From Streptomyces sp. PKU-EA00015 (GTDB lineage: Bacteria; Actinomycetota; Actinomycetes; Streptomycetales; Streptomycetaceae): a DNA stretch of 64,000 bases. Both the position numbers and the translations under genes were made by a program. The stretch spans positions 47,487 to 111,486 of the forward strand of contig NZ_JABZEE010000042.1 in the NCBI RefSeq assembly GCF_013387495.1. Reading direction: 5' to 3'. Shown here one piece after another: positions 34,603 to 43,117 of the stretch; positions within the stretch are counted from its first letter, which is position 1, and every line of letters begins with the position of its first letter. The notes beneath the pieces were generated by a model. It did not search any database. It worked only from the letters and a program-made list of their open reading frames with translations, and was not told where the DNA came from.

Positions 34603-35658
34603 TCAGTTGTCCGGCTGATCGTCGGAGTCGGACCGGGTGGACGTCGGCAGAGCATCCTCGTCCCGGAGCAGTTCGATTACGCCGATCGCGTCGTCGTCCT
34701 GCACGAGGTCGGCGTCCTCGTCGTTCAAGTCACCGGTCAGGTCACCGTCCGACTTCTCGATCAAGAAGCGTTCCCGATACGCGTCGCGCGCCGAAACGGC
34801 AATTCGATCGATGAGCATGTAGCTCAGCCCTGCACCGACAGCCATGCCGGCGATGGGCACGAACTGCCCGAGCTTCTTCTTCGGCAGTTGCTGCGCGAAC
34901 TTCGCCGCGAAGGACTGGGCGATCTTGGTAAGAACCTTCTCGTTCAACTTGGCCCAAGGAGCGTTCCTCGCCAGCAACTGGGTGAGTTGCGACAGTTCGG
35001 CGTACGCGGCCGTCTTCGCCGATGTGCCTGTGGACATTCCGAGAGCAATCACGGACATCACGAAGAGTTCCTCTTCTGGATCACTTGGGTCGTAGCCGTA
35101 CTGAAGAGCCGTGGCGGCGACCGTTCGCGTAGCAAGGGCAAGCATGAGTGCAGTGTCGGCTGCCATCGCCCCGGCTACGGTTCCGATTCCGGGTGCGGCA
35201 CCCGCACCCGCGCCGGCGATTGTTCCGGCGCCGGCGAGCACCTCTCCGCCTGTCACGGCTGCTGCAGATCCAAGGCCAGTTGCCGCTGCAGAAAGCGCAT
35301 GGCCGTACCGAACCAAGTTACGTTTCGCGACCTCATCGACGACCCGCAAGTCGAGCTCATGTATCTCGTTCAATCCGGCGATCTCGTGTCCGGCACGTCG
35401 ATACTGCTCAACGACACGCTTCTTGCTCACTGTCCGGCTTGCGGTGTCTCCCACAGCCTTGCCGAGACCCCTCGCGGCTCCCTTGTAGGCGGCTGCCACT
35501 TTGTCGGCACCCGGGGTGCTCATCGCCTTCTGGCCGAGCGAAGCGAGTCGGTTCCGGGCCTGCTGCGGTAGGAGGTTCCTCGCCTGCTTGTTGAGGGAAT
35601 CCGCCTTTCGCTTCTGGAGTCGGTCCCACTCCCGTTGTTCGTAAGCAGAGAGAGTCAT
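34603..35658 (-). CDS. EcsC family protein
   Basis: 351 residues, ATG 35658. It has a basic N-terminal helix (1-60) and a central Ala/Gly-rich region (ALSAAATGLGSAAAVTGGEVLAGAGTIAGAGAGAAPGIGTV, ~125-165), then DTALMLALATRTVAATALQYGYDPSDPEEELFVMSVI, the EcsC-family core. A second Gly-rich segment (VPIAGMAVGAGLSYMLIDRIA) is followed by an acidic tail. EcsC-like proteins associate with membranes but their function is unsettled. It lies between the OGG gene (convergent) and the PASTA lipoprotein. The 238 bases to the OGG gene hold no clear gene. Confidence 0.85.
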   Translation of the reverse strand: MTLSAYEQREWDRLQKRKADSLNKQARNLLPQQARNRLASLGQKAMSTPGADKVAAAYKGAARGLGKAVGDTASRTVSKKRVVEQYRRAGHEIAGLNEIHELDLRVVDEVAKRNLVRYGHALSAAATGLGSAAAVTGGEVLAGAGTIAGAGAGAAPGIGTVAGAMAADTALMLALATRTVAATALQYGYDPSDPEEELFVMSVIALGMSTGTSAKTAAYAELSQLTQLLARNAPWAKLNEKVLTKIAQSFAAKFAQQLPKKKLGQFVPIAGMAVGAGLSYMLIDRIAVSARDAYRERFLIEKSDGDLTGDLNDEDADLVQDDDAIGVIELLRDEDALPTSTRSDSDDQPDN

Positions 35659-36046
35659 GTCGCCGCCTCAGTAGTCAGAGTGTTTGGAAGCAGCCCCGCA
35701 TGATCGCGGCCATGAGCCTGCGCCGCAGGACGAGGAACTCCGTGTGGCTGCCCGCCGCGACGTCAGCCAGTCTTGCCGGGTCAGTGCGTCGAGTGGTGTA
35801 ACTCCCGGACAGGTACCGCTAGTCAGCACTGGTGAGCCTCCCAGGGAGGAACAGCATGAAGCAGAGTACGCGTTTCGACGAGGTCCATGGAGGGCATCGC
35901 CCGTAAGGACGTCGAGACCTCACGCGACTGGCCCGACACCGCTGGACCGTCGATAGATGTGCCAACCCGTCGTGGCACCAGTGGCTGTGTCCCACCGACG
36001 ACGGACTGCCGTACGCACGGCTACCGTCCGCCCGGCGCCGCCGGTC
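35659..36046. other. Gene-poor stretch with a 16-codon ORF and a possible relic
   Basis: No full gene. A 16-codon frame at 35856-35906 (MKQSTRFDEVHGGHRP) has an excellent ribosome site, GGGAGG 7 bases upstream. Just after it, a start-less plus-strand frame (about 35913-36000) reads HRWTVDRCANPSWHQWLCP, which looks like the middle of a lost protein. Together they suggest a decayed gene starting at 35856. Confidence 0.35.
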
Positions 36047-36322
36047 TCATACGGCGTGCCGCTCGGCCCACGTCGCAAGTCCGACCATGCCGCCCTGTTC
36101 CGCCTCTGCAAGGCCTTCGCGGGCGCGATCTATCACGTTGGCAAGGGCGTCCAACTCGTCAGCCGTGAGCATCATGACCACCATCGAGTCCTCGTATGTC
36201 TCCTCGTCCTCGTAATGCGTGGTCAGCACCGCGCGGTTTCCGAGATCGGGATCGTTGAAGAGGCTCACCACAGCGGTGGCGCCGAGCTCCGCCTCGACTG
36301 TGCCGAGCTGGATTCTGAACAT
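36047..36322 (-). CDS. Small acidic protein of unknown function
   Basis: 91 residues from ATG 36322 (GGAG about 12 bases upstream; the frame is open to 36403 with ATG 36370 and TTG 36403 as alternatives). It reads MFRIQLGTVEAELGATAVVSLF, then an acidic YEDEETYEDS loop and a C-terminal amphipathic helix (TADELDALANVIDRAREGL). I do not recognise a family. No neighbour is coupled to it. Confidence 0.55.
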   Translation of the reverse strand: MFRIQLGTVEAELGATAVVSLFNDPDLGNRAVLTTHYEDEETYEDSMVVMMLTADELDALANVIDRAREGLAEAEQGGMVGLATWAERHAV

Positions 36323-36484
36323 GAAGGTCGGTTCTCCACTCCGAAGCAGGCGGGAAACAGTTCTCTCCATCGTGTTCGATGGCGGTGTCGTACCTGAAGG
36401 CAAGGGATTCGTCGGACCCCGCTGGACAGAGCTCGGGCTCCGAGAACCCAGCGGATCCGTGTCGCGTCCGGGCCTCAGCCGGTG

Positions 36485-37135
36485 TCAGCAGTTCTCGCCG
36501 AACTTGACGGCCTCGATCGTCACCGGCTGCCCGTCGAGCTTCGCGCCGGCAGCCGGGTCGGTCGAGCAGACCTGCCAGTTCGACTCGACGAGCACCATGC
36601 GGTCCTGACCGGACAAGTCCTGCACGGTGATGCTCGTGGAGCTGTCGAGCGCCTGGTGAGCGACCTTGACCGCCTTGCCGACGAAGTCGGGCATGGTGGA
36701 CCCGGCCTTCTCAGGTTCGCCCTGGTCTCCGCCCGCCGGGCACGCCTCCTCCAGCTTCACCGTGCCGAAGTCGACCTTCGTGTCCGTCGAGTGCGTGCCC
36801 GCCGCCGGCGTCTGGGAGCAGACCTTCCAGCCGCGGTCAAGGATCTGATTGCGGCCTCGCCCGAGCGCGTCGTGCGACGTGAGGTGGTAGAAGCCGGCGG
36901 CCTGCGCCTCGTCCTGGGCGCTCTGCAACCCCTTGCCGACCATGTCCGGCAGCGCGGCGGCGGAGGGCTCCTGAGTCGGCGTGGCCGCGCTGGTGGCGGG
37001 CGCCTTGGCGGCCGGTGTCGCCGAAGCGGTGGGCTTGGAGTCCGCGCCGGTGTCCGTTGCCGGGTCGCAGGCAGTGAGCCCGGCGAGCAGGAGCGCGGCG
37101 GCTGCGGTGATAGCGGTGGTGTGGGTGATGCGCAT
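36485..37135 (-). CDS. Lipoprotein with two PASTA domains
   Basis: 216 residues. A signal peptide ends in the lipobox LAGLTAC (Cys23), followed by a Thr/Pro/Ala-rich linker to about residue 60. Two PASTA-like repeats follow (LPDMVGKGLQSAQDEAQAAGF ... WKVCSQTPAAGT and MPDFVGKAVKVAHQALDSS ... WQVCSTDPAAGAKL), each with a Cys that could form a disulphide. PASTA domains bind muropeptides or beta-lactams in penicillin-binding proteins and Ser/Thr kinases; here they are tethered outside the membrane. A kinase-like relic lies 0.5 kb upstream. Confidence 0.85.
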   Translation of the reverse strand: MRITHTTAITAAAALLLAGLTACDPATDTGADSKPTASATPAAKAPATSAATPTQEPSAAALPDMVGKGLQSAQDEAQAAGFYHLTSHDALGRGRNQILDRGWKVCSQTPAAGTHSTDTKVDFGTVKLEEACPAGGDQGEPEKAGSTMPDFVGKAVKVAHQALDSSTSITVQDLSGQDRMVLVESNWQVCSTDPAAGAKLDGQPVTIEAVKFGENC

Positions 37136-37283
37136 CGTGAACCCCAGGGGACGTTTGCAGCGGAGAGTCGGCCGTCGTACGGGCCGCGACCGACGCCGAA
37201 GGTGGACCCGGCAAGGTCGCCCCCCGGCCGGTGACTGGACGGTCTCGGCGGCCTCCGGCCACAGTATGCCGTCCGTGCACTAA

Positions 37284-37290
37284 GTTCACA
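37284..37290 (+). promoter_or_regulatory. GTTCACA element
   Basis: GTGCACTAAGTTCACAA, 52 bases before the short ORF at 37342 and divergent from the PASTA lipoprotein gene. The TTGAC half is degenerate. TATCCT stands at 37315-37320, but spacing to a -35 box is not standard. Confidence 0.4.
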
Positions 37291-37341
37291 AGCTTCAACA
37301 GAAAGTTGCGTGTGTATCCTGTCGCCACCGGTCCGCGGCGC

Positions 37342-37515
37342 ATGACTCCGAATCAAATGCCGCTCTCCGCCCTCGTGGTGTTGAAGGACACCGGCCTACC
37401 CTCCGGCGGCTTCTTCAAGTTGGCCCGGCGGGCCCCGCACAAGCGGCCGGGTGACGGCATGGAGCTGTGGATCCTGGAGATCAGACAGCTCACGAACCAT
37501 CACTCCGATCGCTGA
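37342..37515 (+). CDS. Short ORF, possible small protein
   Basis: 57 codons from ATG 37342: MTPNQMPLSALVVLKDTGLP ... RRAPHKRPGDGMELWILEIRQLTNHHSDR. The amino-acid mix is protein-like (hydrophobic strand, basic middle), and it follows a GTTCACA element. There is no clear ribosome site and I recognise no family. It may be the start or end of a decayed gene; the stretch 37136-37870 otherwise contains only the kinase-like relic. Confidence 0.3.
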   Translation: MTPNQMPLSALVVLKDTGLPSGGFFKLARRAPHKRPGDGMELWILEIRQLTNHHSDR

Positions 37516-37629
37516 AGACGCCTGGGCGATGACCGGCGAGCGTCGCCCAGTCCCTGTCTAGGAACCAGGAGTGAGCGCAAAGGCTCCGGCGGAAGAGTCC
37601 GGCCGGCTCGTTCCGGCGCTCCCTCCCGC

Positions 37630-37707
37630 ATGGGCCAGCACCGGATCATCGGCCGTCTCGGTGTGGGAGGTACGGGGGCCGCCCATGCCGGAGTGGGCAT
37701 CGACTGA
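37630..37707 (+). pseudogene. Possible relic of a Ser/Thr kinase N-terminus
   Basis: 25 codons reading MGQHRIIGRLGVGGTGAAHA before a stop. This resembles the first strand and glycine-rich loop of Hanks-type kinases (compare YELTHELGRGGMGVVW in the kinase at 57190-58449). No other kinase motif follows in any frame, so only the extreme N-terminus remains, or the likeness is chance. Confidence 0.35.
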
Positions 37708-37870
37708 ACGCGCGCCGCGGTGAAGGGCGTTCACCCCGAGCCGGCCGAGGAACGGAGTTCAGGGCTCGCTCCAAAATTGCGGTGGAGCTGCCCTGAGCTC
37801 GACCTGGAAACTGATCAAGCTTGACCCTCGACATGGTGAAGAGCCCAGAGTTCTGGGCGTGGAGAACGAC

Positions 37871-38950
37871 ATGCACAGCATTGGCGAGACGGCCCGGGAC
37901 AGCGGCCTGAACATCAGCACTCTGCGGTTCTACGACCGCGCCGGTGTGCTGGTCCCGACCTGGGTGGACCCGTCGACCGGCTACCGCTGGTACGCCCCCG
38001 AGCAGCTCGACGAGGCCCGGCTGCTGGCCCGGCTGCGCCGGGCCGCCATGCCGCTGCCGGACATCCGGCTGGTGTTGGCCGGCTGGTCCGGCGCGGACAC
38101 CGACCTGGTACGGAAGCTGTTCGAGGCCCATCTGCGCCGTCTCGAGCAGGGCCTGTCCGATGCTCGCAGCGAATTCTCCACGTTGCAGAGACTCATCGAA
38201 CGCAGGGAGATCCCCATGACATCGCTTCGCACCGCCGCAGTCCCCCTGTCCCTCTCCGCAGCCGAGATGGCCGCCGCACTCGACGCCGTCCGGTTCGCAG
38301 CGGGCAGCGACCCGGAGCTGCCGATGCTCGGCGGCGTCCTGTTCGACGTCGAGGGCGACGCCATCGGCTTCGTGTCCACCGACCGCTACCGGATGGCGAT
38401 CGCCCGTACCGGCACCACAGGACATGACGGCACCCGTGTCCAGGCCATCGTCCCGGCCGCGCTGGTCGACGCCATGCGGGCCCTGCTCAGCGGCGAGGAG
38501 CCCGTCCAGCTCACCATGGACGGTGATCGCGTGACGCTGGAGAGCGGGGGCCGGCAGATGGCCGGCCAGTGCCTCGACCACGACTTCCCCGACTACCGCC
38601 GCCTCGTCCGACTGCCGGCCGGACACCGCGCCCTTGTCGACGTGGCCGCCTTCCGGCACGCCCTGGAAACGGGCCCCGTTCGCACGGGCGAGGTGCGCAA
38701 GCAGGACGGCGTGGCCTGCGACCTCAGTGTGCTCACTGTGAGCGCCGACGACACGGTGACAGTCTGCGACGACGGAGACGATGAGACCCGGGTCGCCGTC
38801 AACCGCGAGTTCCTGCTCGATGCACTGACCGCCGGCTCCCGTGACCGCCTGATCCTCGAACTTGGCGCGCCCACGGCCCCGGTCGTGATCCGCCGCCCCG
38901 ACGACGAGAACGCGTACTCACCGCTCATGCCGATCCGCCTGGACAACTGA
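37871..38950 (+). CDS. MerR-type regulator fused to a DNA sliding-clamp (DnaN)-like domain
   Basis: 359 residues. ATG 37871 has GGAG 6 bases upstream; GTG 37859 is a weaker alternative. Residues 1-70 are a MerR winged helix (MHSIGETARDSGLNISTLRFYDRAGVLVP ... GYRWYAPEQLDEARLLARL). A dimerisation-type helix (~90-115) is followed by ~240 residues resembling beta-clamp domains 2 and 3: MLGGVLFDVEGDAIGFVSTDRYRMAIA, a HDFPDYRRLV segment and the C-terminal VVIRRPDDENAYSPLMPIRL, close to the VMPMRL end of DnaN. Such fusions exist in actinobacteria. The clamp part may bind DNA, a clamp-interacting peptide or a ligand; no target promoter is visible. Confidence 0.85.
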   Translation: MHSIGETARDSGLNISTLRFYDRAGVLVPTWVDPSTGYRWYAPEQLDEARLLARLRRAAMPLPDIRLVLAGWSGADTDLVRKLFEAHLRRLEQGLSDARSEFSTLQRLIERREIPMTSLRTAAVPLSLSAAEMAAALDAVRFAAGSDPELPMLGGVLFDVEGDAIGFVSTDRYRMAIARTGTTGHDGTRVQAIVPAALVDAMRALLSGEEPVQLTMDGDRVTLESGGRQMAGQCLDHDFPDYRRLVRLPAGHRALVDVAAFRHALETGPVRTGEVRKQDGVACDLSVLTVSADDTVTVCDDGDDETRVAVNREFLLDALTAGSRDRLILELGAPTAPVVIRRPDDENAYSPLMPIRLDN

Positions 38951-38976
38951 CGCAGCTGCAGGACGCAGCGTCCACC

Positions 38977-39018
38977 ATCGCGGCCCCCGGACCCGCTCCA
39001 TGTGACGGGGGCCGCGAT
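38977..39018. terminator. Hairpin terminator after the MerR/DnaN-like gene
   Basis: 13-bp perfect stem, ATCGCGGCCCCCG (38977-38989) with CGGGGGCCGCGAT (39006-39018), 16-base loop. The rest of the 38951-39281 gap between convergent genes shows no gene. Confidence 0.7.
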
Positions 39019-39281
39019 ACTGATCGCGCCGATCCGCAGTACTGAGCGCGCGCAGCGGTCGCACATGACCACGATGACAACGCTCCCGTTGCCGCATCGC
39101 CGTGGCGGCCCGGCCACGCCGTCATCGTACGACTCGGTCGGCGGGTCCGGCGATCGACGTCGCAGGCTGCCGGCCGTGGACGTCTGCATGGCAACGGGGC
39201 CACCGCCGATGAGCCGCAGCCCCGCCGTGGCTCCGCACGCATACAGTGCCGGGTCCGGAATCGTCTCCGCCGTTCAGCGGC

Positions 39282-41561
39282 TCACGGGCGATGACCGCTC
39301 CAGAGCACCAGTCCGTTCTCCTCGGCGACCTGCTCCACGAGATCTGACATGGCCTGCAGCAATGCGCCGCCATCGGGTGACGCAGTGACGTTGGGGATCG
39401 GAGCGCCATAATCGAGCACCTTGGCATCGATGATCTTCGCCCGAGTGAAGGTGGAACCGGTGCCCTGCTGGCCGAAGGCCTCCAGCCAGGCGCCTTGAAC
39501 GTCCGTCTTGATCCGCTGTTCTGTCAGGGCGTGCAGCCTGCTGGTCACTGCCTGGACAATCTCCTGAATGATCGCTTCCCGCTCATCGCCCGTCGGGGGT
39601 CCTCCCTCCCAGCGAACGGAGCGCTCGAGCAGGAGCAGGATCTGCGTCTGCAGTTCGTTCCGGAGCTCGGCGACCGGCTTCAGCGTGTCGTACTCGTCCT
39701 GCCCCCATTCCCCGAGTCGACGGCAGAGGGCCTTGATTCGGGTCCAGTGTTCTTTCGGCGCCGCCGAGTTGTATTCGAGACCGAGAGAACCCCGCCAGCG
39801 GGCGTGAAAGTTCCGTGCCGCTTCCGTCACGGCCAGCGCGAGGTGCATCCGGTCGACAACCGGCCTGGCCGGCCCGAGCGCCACCGGCGCCTCGCCGGCA
39901 ACCAGCTGTTGGGACAGTCTCTCCAGCTGAGCGATGGTGCGGCGACCACTGCTGCTGGAGGCGCGTAGGGCCTTGTGCATTCCTCCGACGAAGAAGCAGC
40001 GTCGCTCAAGCCGCCGACGGATACCTCGCTCCGCGGTCGGACCCAACTCCTCCCCGATCGAACTGAGCATGTTCTCCGCCGAGGCACGGATGTGCTCTTC
40101 CCTGTCCGTGAAGGTCGGCAGGTTGTCGGCCCTCATACGGTCGAAGTGCGTGAAGAGGAAGTGCAGCTTGTTCGTGTTGCCCGAGACTGCGATGGTCTTC
40201 AAGGCGGCTGCGGGAGCCGCCTGCATTGGAGCCGTGGCGTTGTCCACCAGCAGGATGGCATCGACTTCGTCGAGTCGCTTGGCGAGGTCGGTGGAAAGGG
40301 TGGACGCCGACTTCGGAGTGTGGCCCAGACCTTCGAGGTCAATGAGGACCAGCGGCTGGGGCACGTCCGCCCATGAAGGAGTGAAGGGTCCGACTACCCG
40401 GATCCCGTTGACGAGTGGCGTGAGCAGTCGCCCGAAGAGTGGAGCGTAGTTGCTGGACAGCCAGGTCACGGCCTTGAGGAACGCACCACGATCCTCGGTC
40501 GAAAGGGTCCAGCTGAGCGGCCATCCCTGGCGTGTGCGCCGCAGCTCGCCCTCGCTCAGAAGTGCGAACCGGAGCTCGATCTCGTGCAGCATGTCGTCGA
40601 CGATGCGGTGGAATGACTCCAGCTGGCGGAGCTGGGAGTCAAGTTCTTCCTCCAGGATCTCTTCGATGACACGCTTGTCGTCACTCTCGTGCGGCTGCAG
40701 TTCCGAGAGGGCGCCCGCCTTCTGCTCCGCGACGATCCCACGTAGCTCGGACACGGCTTCGAGGAGCATGGCGGTAGTGGCATCACCATCGATGAGGGAG
40801 AGCTCGTCGGCGTCAAGCGCCATCGGGCCTTCGCTCACCTCGTCATCGTCGTCCGGCATGTCGTCGTCATCGGACGGGAGCACCGGTCGGCCAAGGGTGT
40901 AGCTGAAGCGAAAGCGCTGGTTCACGTGATCCAGGAGTCGCCTTAGAGCTTCCCTGTCCGGCGCGCCTTGGAAGATCGCCAACGCCGCGGCGGAGACATT
41001 GTCGGTGAGGTGATCGATAACTTCGTCCCGGGCGGCGAAGGTGACCACCGCACGATAGGGACCGTCCGCCGATGGAACGATCTCGGTGTCGGCCACCGTG
41101 GTCTTGGCTGTCGACGTGGACGGGAAACGCTCAGTGCCGGGGTCGGTCCCGAGCAGTTGCCTCACCGCCGTGGTCTTTCCGGCCCCCGTGGTGCCCAGCA
41201 GCAGAACGTGACGGTACCCATCGGCTTGAGTCGGCAGGGCCAGAAACTCTTCACGAAGCGCTCTGAAGTCTGTGCGTGCGGCCTCAAGGCCGTCGTAGAA
41301 CACGTCGACTACCCGGCTGTCGTACAGTGCTGCCGCCTTGGACCGAGCCTGCGGCTCCCACAGTGCCTCGTCCTGGAGAATCTTGTTCAACTGGTCGACC
41401 AGCACGTCAGCTTCCGCATCGACACTTGTCCCCAGTCCTCGTCGGACACGACGCCCGGGTTTCCCGGTTGCCGGATCGAGGCGGCCCGGGTGGCGGAAGA
41501 TCACCGACCACCCACCCCGTCCCTGTGAGCGGCTCTTCGACGCGGTGTAATGCCGCCCCAT
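39282..41561 (-). CDS. Dynamin-like large P-loop GTPase
   Basis: 759 residues. ATG 41561 has AGGAG 5 bases upstream; the frame to 41789 lacks a ribosome site. P-loop G123TTGAGKT130 is followed by a Thr-rich switch I (FPSTSTAKTTVADTE). An acidic, helical insert (~220-330) precedes PLVLIDLEGLGH (~405, DxxG) and LFTHFDRM (~470, G4-like). The C-terminal 250 residues are helical. There is no transmembrane helix. The domain order recalls dynamin-like or GIMAP-like GTPases more than translational ones. Dynamin-like proteins in defence islands are proposed to act at infected membranes; the EcsC-family gene nearby would fit but is not coupled. Substrate GTP rather than ATP is assumed from the G motifs. 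Confidence 0.7.
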   Translation of the reverse strand: MGRHYTASKSRSQGRGGWSVIFRHPGRLDPATGKPGRRVRRGLGTSVDAEADVLVDQLNKILQDEALWEPQARSKAAALYDSRVVDVFYDGLEAARTDFRALREEFLALPTQADGYRHVLLLGTTGAGKTTAVRQLLGTDPGTERFPSTSTAKTTVADTEIVPSADGPYRAVVTFAARDEVIDHLTDNVSAAALAIFQGAPDREALRRLLDHVNQRFRFSYTLGRPVLPSDDDDMPDDDDEVSEGPMALDADELSLIDGDATTAMLLEAVSELRGIVAEQKAGALSELQPHESDDKRVIEEILEEELDSQLRQLESFHRIVDDMLHEIELRFALLSEGELRRTRQGWPLSWTLSTEDRGAFLKAVTWLSSNYAPLFGRLLTPLVNGIRVVGPFTPSWADVPQPLVLIDLEGLGHTPKSASTLSTDLAKRLDEVDAILLVDNATAPMQAAPAAALKTIAVSGNTNKLHFLFTHFDRMRADNLPTFTDREEHIRASAENMLSSIGEELGPTAERGIRRRLERRCFFVGGMHKALRASSSSGRRTIAQLERLSQQLVAGEAPVALGPARPVVDRMHLALAVTEAARNFHARWRGSLGLEYNSAAPKEHWTRIKALCRRLGEWGQDEYDTLKPVAELRNELQTQILLLLERSVRWEGGPPTGDEREAIIQEIVQAVTSRLHALTEQRIKTDVQGAWLEAFGQQGTGSTFTRAKIIDAKVLDYGAPIPNVTASPDGGALLQAMSDLVEQVAEENGLVLWSGHRP

Positions 41562-41798
41562 CTTCACTCCTGTTGTTCCTCGTTGTTCCAGCGTGGACCA
41601 CGGTGACAGAGGGCCTGACGGACCGTCAAGTCGATCAAGCCGTACCGCTCGAGTCCGCCGAACCCGATCGGTCAGTGGCCAGTGGTGGATCAGGTCTGCT
41701 TCGACAGAAGGAGCGCATCGCCTCGAAGCGACTGAAGAGGATGTGGAAAGCGATCGGCCCTTCTCACCGTCCGGTGCGCATGGGCGCATCTCCGGAGG

Positions 41799-43106
41799 TC
41801 ATCGGTTCCGATGTGCCCGCCATGCCAGCAACGCCGCCCTGGCGGCTTCGAAGTCCTTGGGACCCTCCTCCATACGGAGCTTCCGCAGGTACTCGTACGC
41901 CCGGCCGACTTCGGCTCCGCGGCGGATGCCTAGGATTTCCATGATCTGGTAACCGTTCAGGTCCGGACGGAGCGCTTCCTTCGCGTCCTCGGTCGCCAAG
42001 TGCTCGATGCGCTCCTCCAGGGCGTCGTAGGCACGGGCGAGCGCAGCCGCCTTCCTGCGGTTGCGAGTGGTGCAGTCGGCTCGCGTGAGTTTGTGCAGCC
42101 GGTCGAGCAGTGGGCCCGCGTCCCGTACGTAGCGGCGCACGGCGGGGTCCGTCCACTCCTGGGTGGAGTAGCCGTGGAAACGGAGATGCAGTTCGACCAG
42201 CCGAGCGACGTCCTCGATGAGCTGCGCCGGGTACTTGAGGGCACGCATGCGCCGGCGGGACATCTTGGCGCCGACCACCTCGTGGTGATGGAAGGAGACC
42301 CGACCCCCCGGCCCGGTCCGACGGGTGCGCGGCGTGCCGATGTCGTGCAACAGCGCGGCGAGACGCAGCGTCAGGTCAGGCCCTTCCGTCTCGAGGAAGA
42401 CGGCCTGCTCCAACACCGTGAGAGTGTGCTCGTAGATGTCCTTGTGTCGATGGTGCTCAGCGCTTTCCATACGCAGCGCGGGCAGTTCCGGAAGGATGTG
42501 TTCGGCCAGTCCCGTCTCGACGAACAGGCGCAGACCGTCACCAGGGCGGGCCGCGAGCATCAGCGCGCTGAATTCCTCCCGCACCCGCTCGGCCGGAACC
42601 GCAGTGATCCGTTTCGCCATCGCCGTCATCGTGGCAACCAGTTCGGAGGTCGGTTCGAAGCCGAACCGGGCGGCATGGCCGGCAGCTCGCATCATCAGCA
42701 GCGGGTCGGCCGAGAGGGAATCCGCCGGTCTGCCCGGCGTACGCAGCACACGCCGGTCCAGGTCTTCGAGTCCGCCCGAGGGGTCCACCAGAGTGGTGGA
42801 CGACAGTTCCAGAGCCATGGCGTCGACGGTGAAGCCGGATCGCATGAGATGCGCTTCCAGGCCGCGCTCACGCCTCCCGCCGGACGCCGACTCGACCCGG
42901 CTCCGCGTCCGAGGCATACGGGTATTGATTCTCACCCTGTGTCGATCATCTTCTCCGCCCTTGTACGCCTCCACCACCCCGGACGAGACGTGGGAGTCCC
43001 CCAACTCGTCCGCCCATCCACGGACGACCCGCAGCGCCTGTCGAGGGTCGGCGTCCGTGGCGAGGTCGACGTCCTGTGGACTCTTCCCCAGCAGCACGTC
43101 GCGCAA
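41799..43106 (-). CDS. CCA-adding enzyme / poly(A) polymerase-like protein with HD domain
   Basis: Class II nucleotidyltransferase head (LRDVLLGKSPQDVDLATDADP, with the two Asp of the DxD pair), followed by the FTVDAMALEL motif and the DLDRRVLRTPG segment. An HD phosphohydrolase domain (AEHHRHKDIYEHTLTVLEQAV ... LAALLHDIGTPRTRR ... FHHHEVVGAKM) completes a tRNA nucleotidyltransferase-like protein. The only start in frame is TTG 43106, but recognisable sequence continues upstream (RDRLASRAKAATEALPPIA ... GFELSLIGGS) to about 43230, inside the 3' end of the CoiA-like gene in another frame. The real start has therefore been lost or shifted. The stretch after the catalytic motif (~35-80) is unusually divergent, so this is probably a paralogue rather than the housekeeping enzyme. 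Confidence 0.75.
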   Translation of the reverse strand: MRDVLLGKSPQDVDLATDADPRQALRVVRGWADELGDSHVSSGVVEAYKGGEDDRHRVRINTRMPRTRSRVESASGGRRERGLEAHLMRSGFTVDAMALELSSTTLVDPSGGLEDLDRRVLRTPGRPADSLSADPLLMMRAAGHAARFGFEPTSELVATMTAMAKRITAVPAERVREEFSALMLAARPGDGLRLFVETGLAEHILPELPALRMESAEHHRHKDIYEHTLTVLEQAVFLETEGPDLTLRLAALLHDIGTPRTRRTGPGGRVSFHHHEVVGAKMSRRRMRALKYPAQLIEDVARLVELHLRFHGYSTQEWTDPAVRRYVRDAGPLLDRLHKLTRADCTTRNRRKAAALARAYDALEERIEHLATEDAKEALRPDLNGYQIMEILGIRRGAEVGRAYEYLRKLRMEEGPKDFEAARAALLAWRAHRNR

Positions 43107-43117
43107 CGAGCCGCCGA

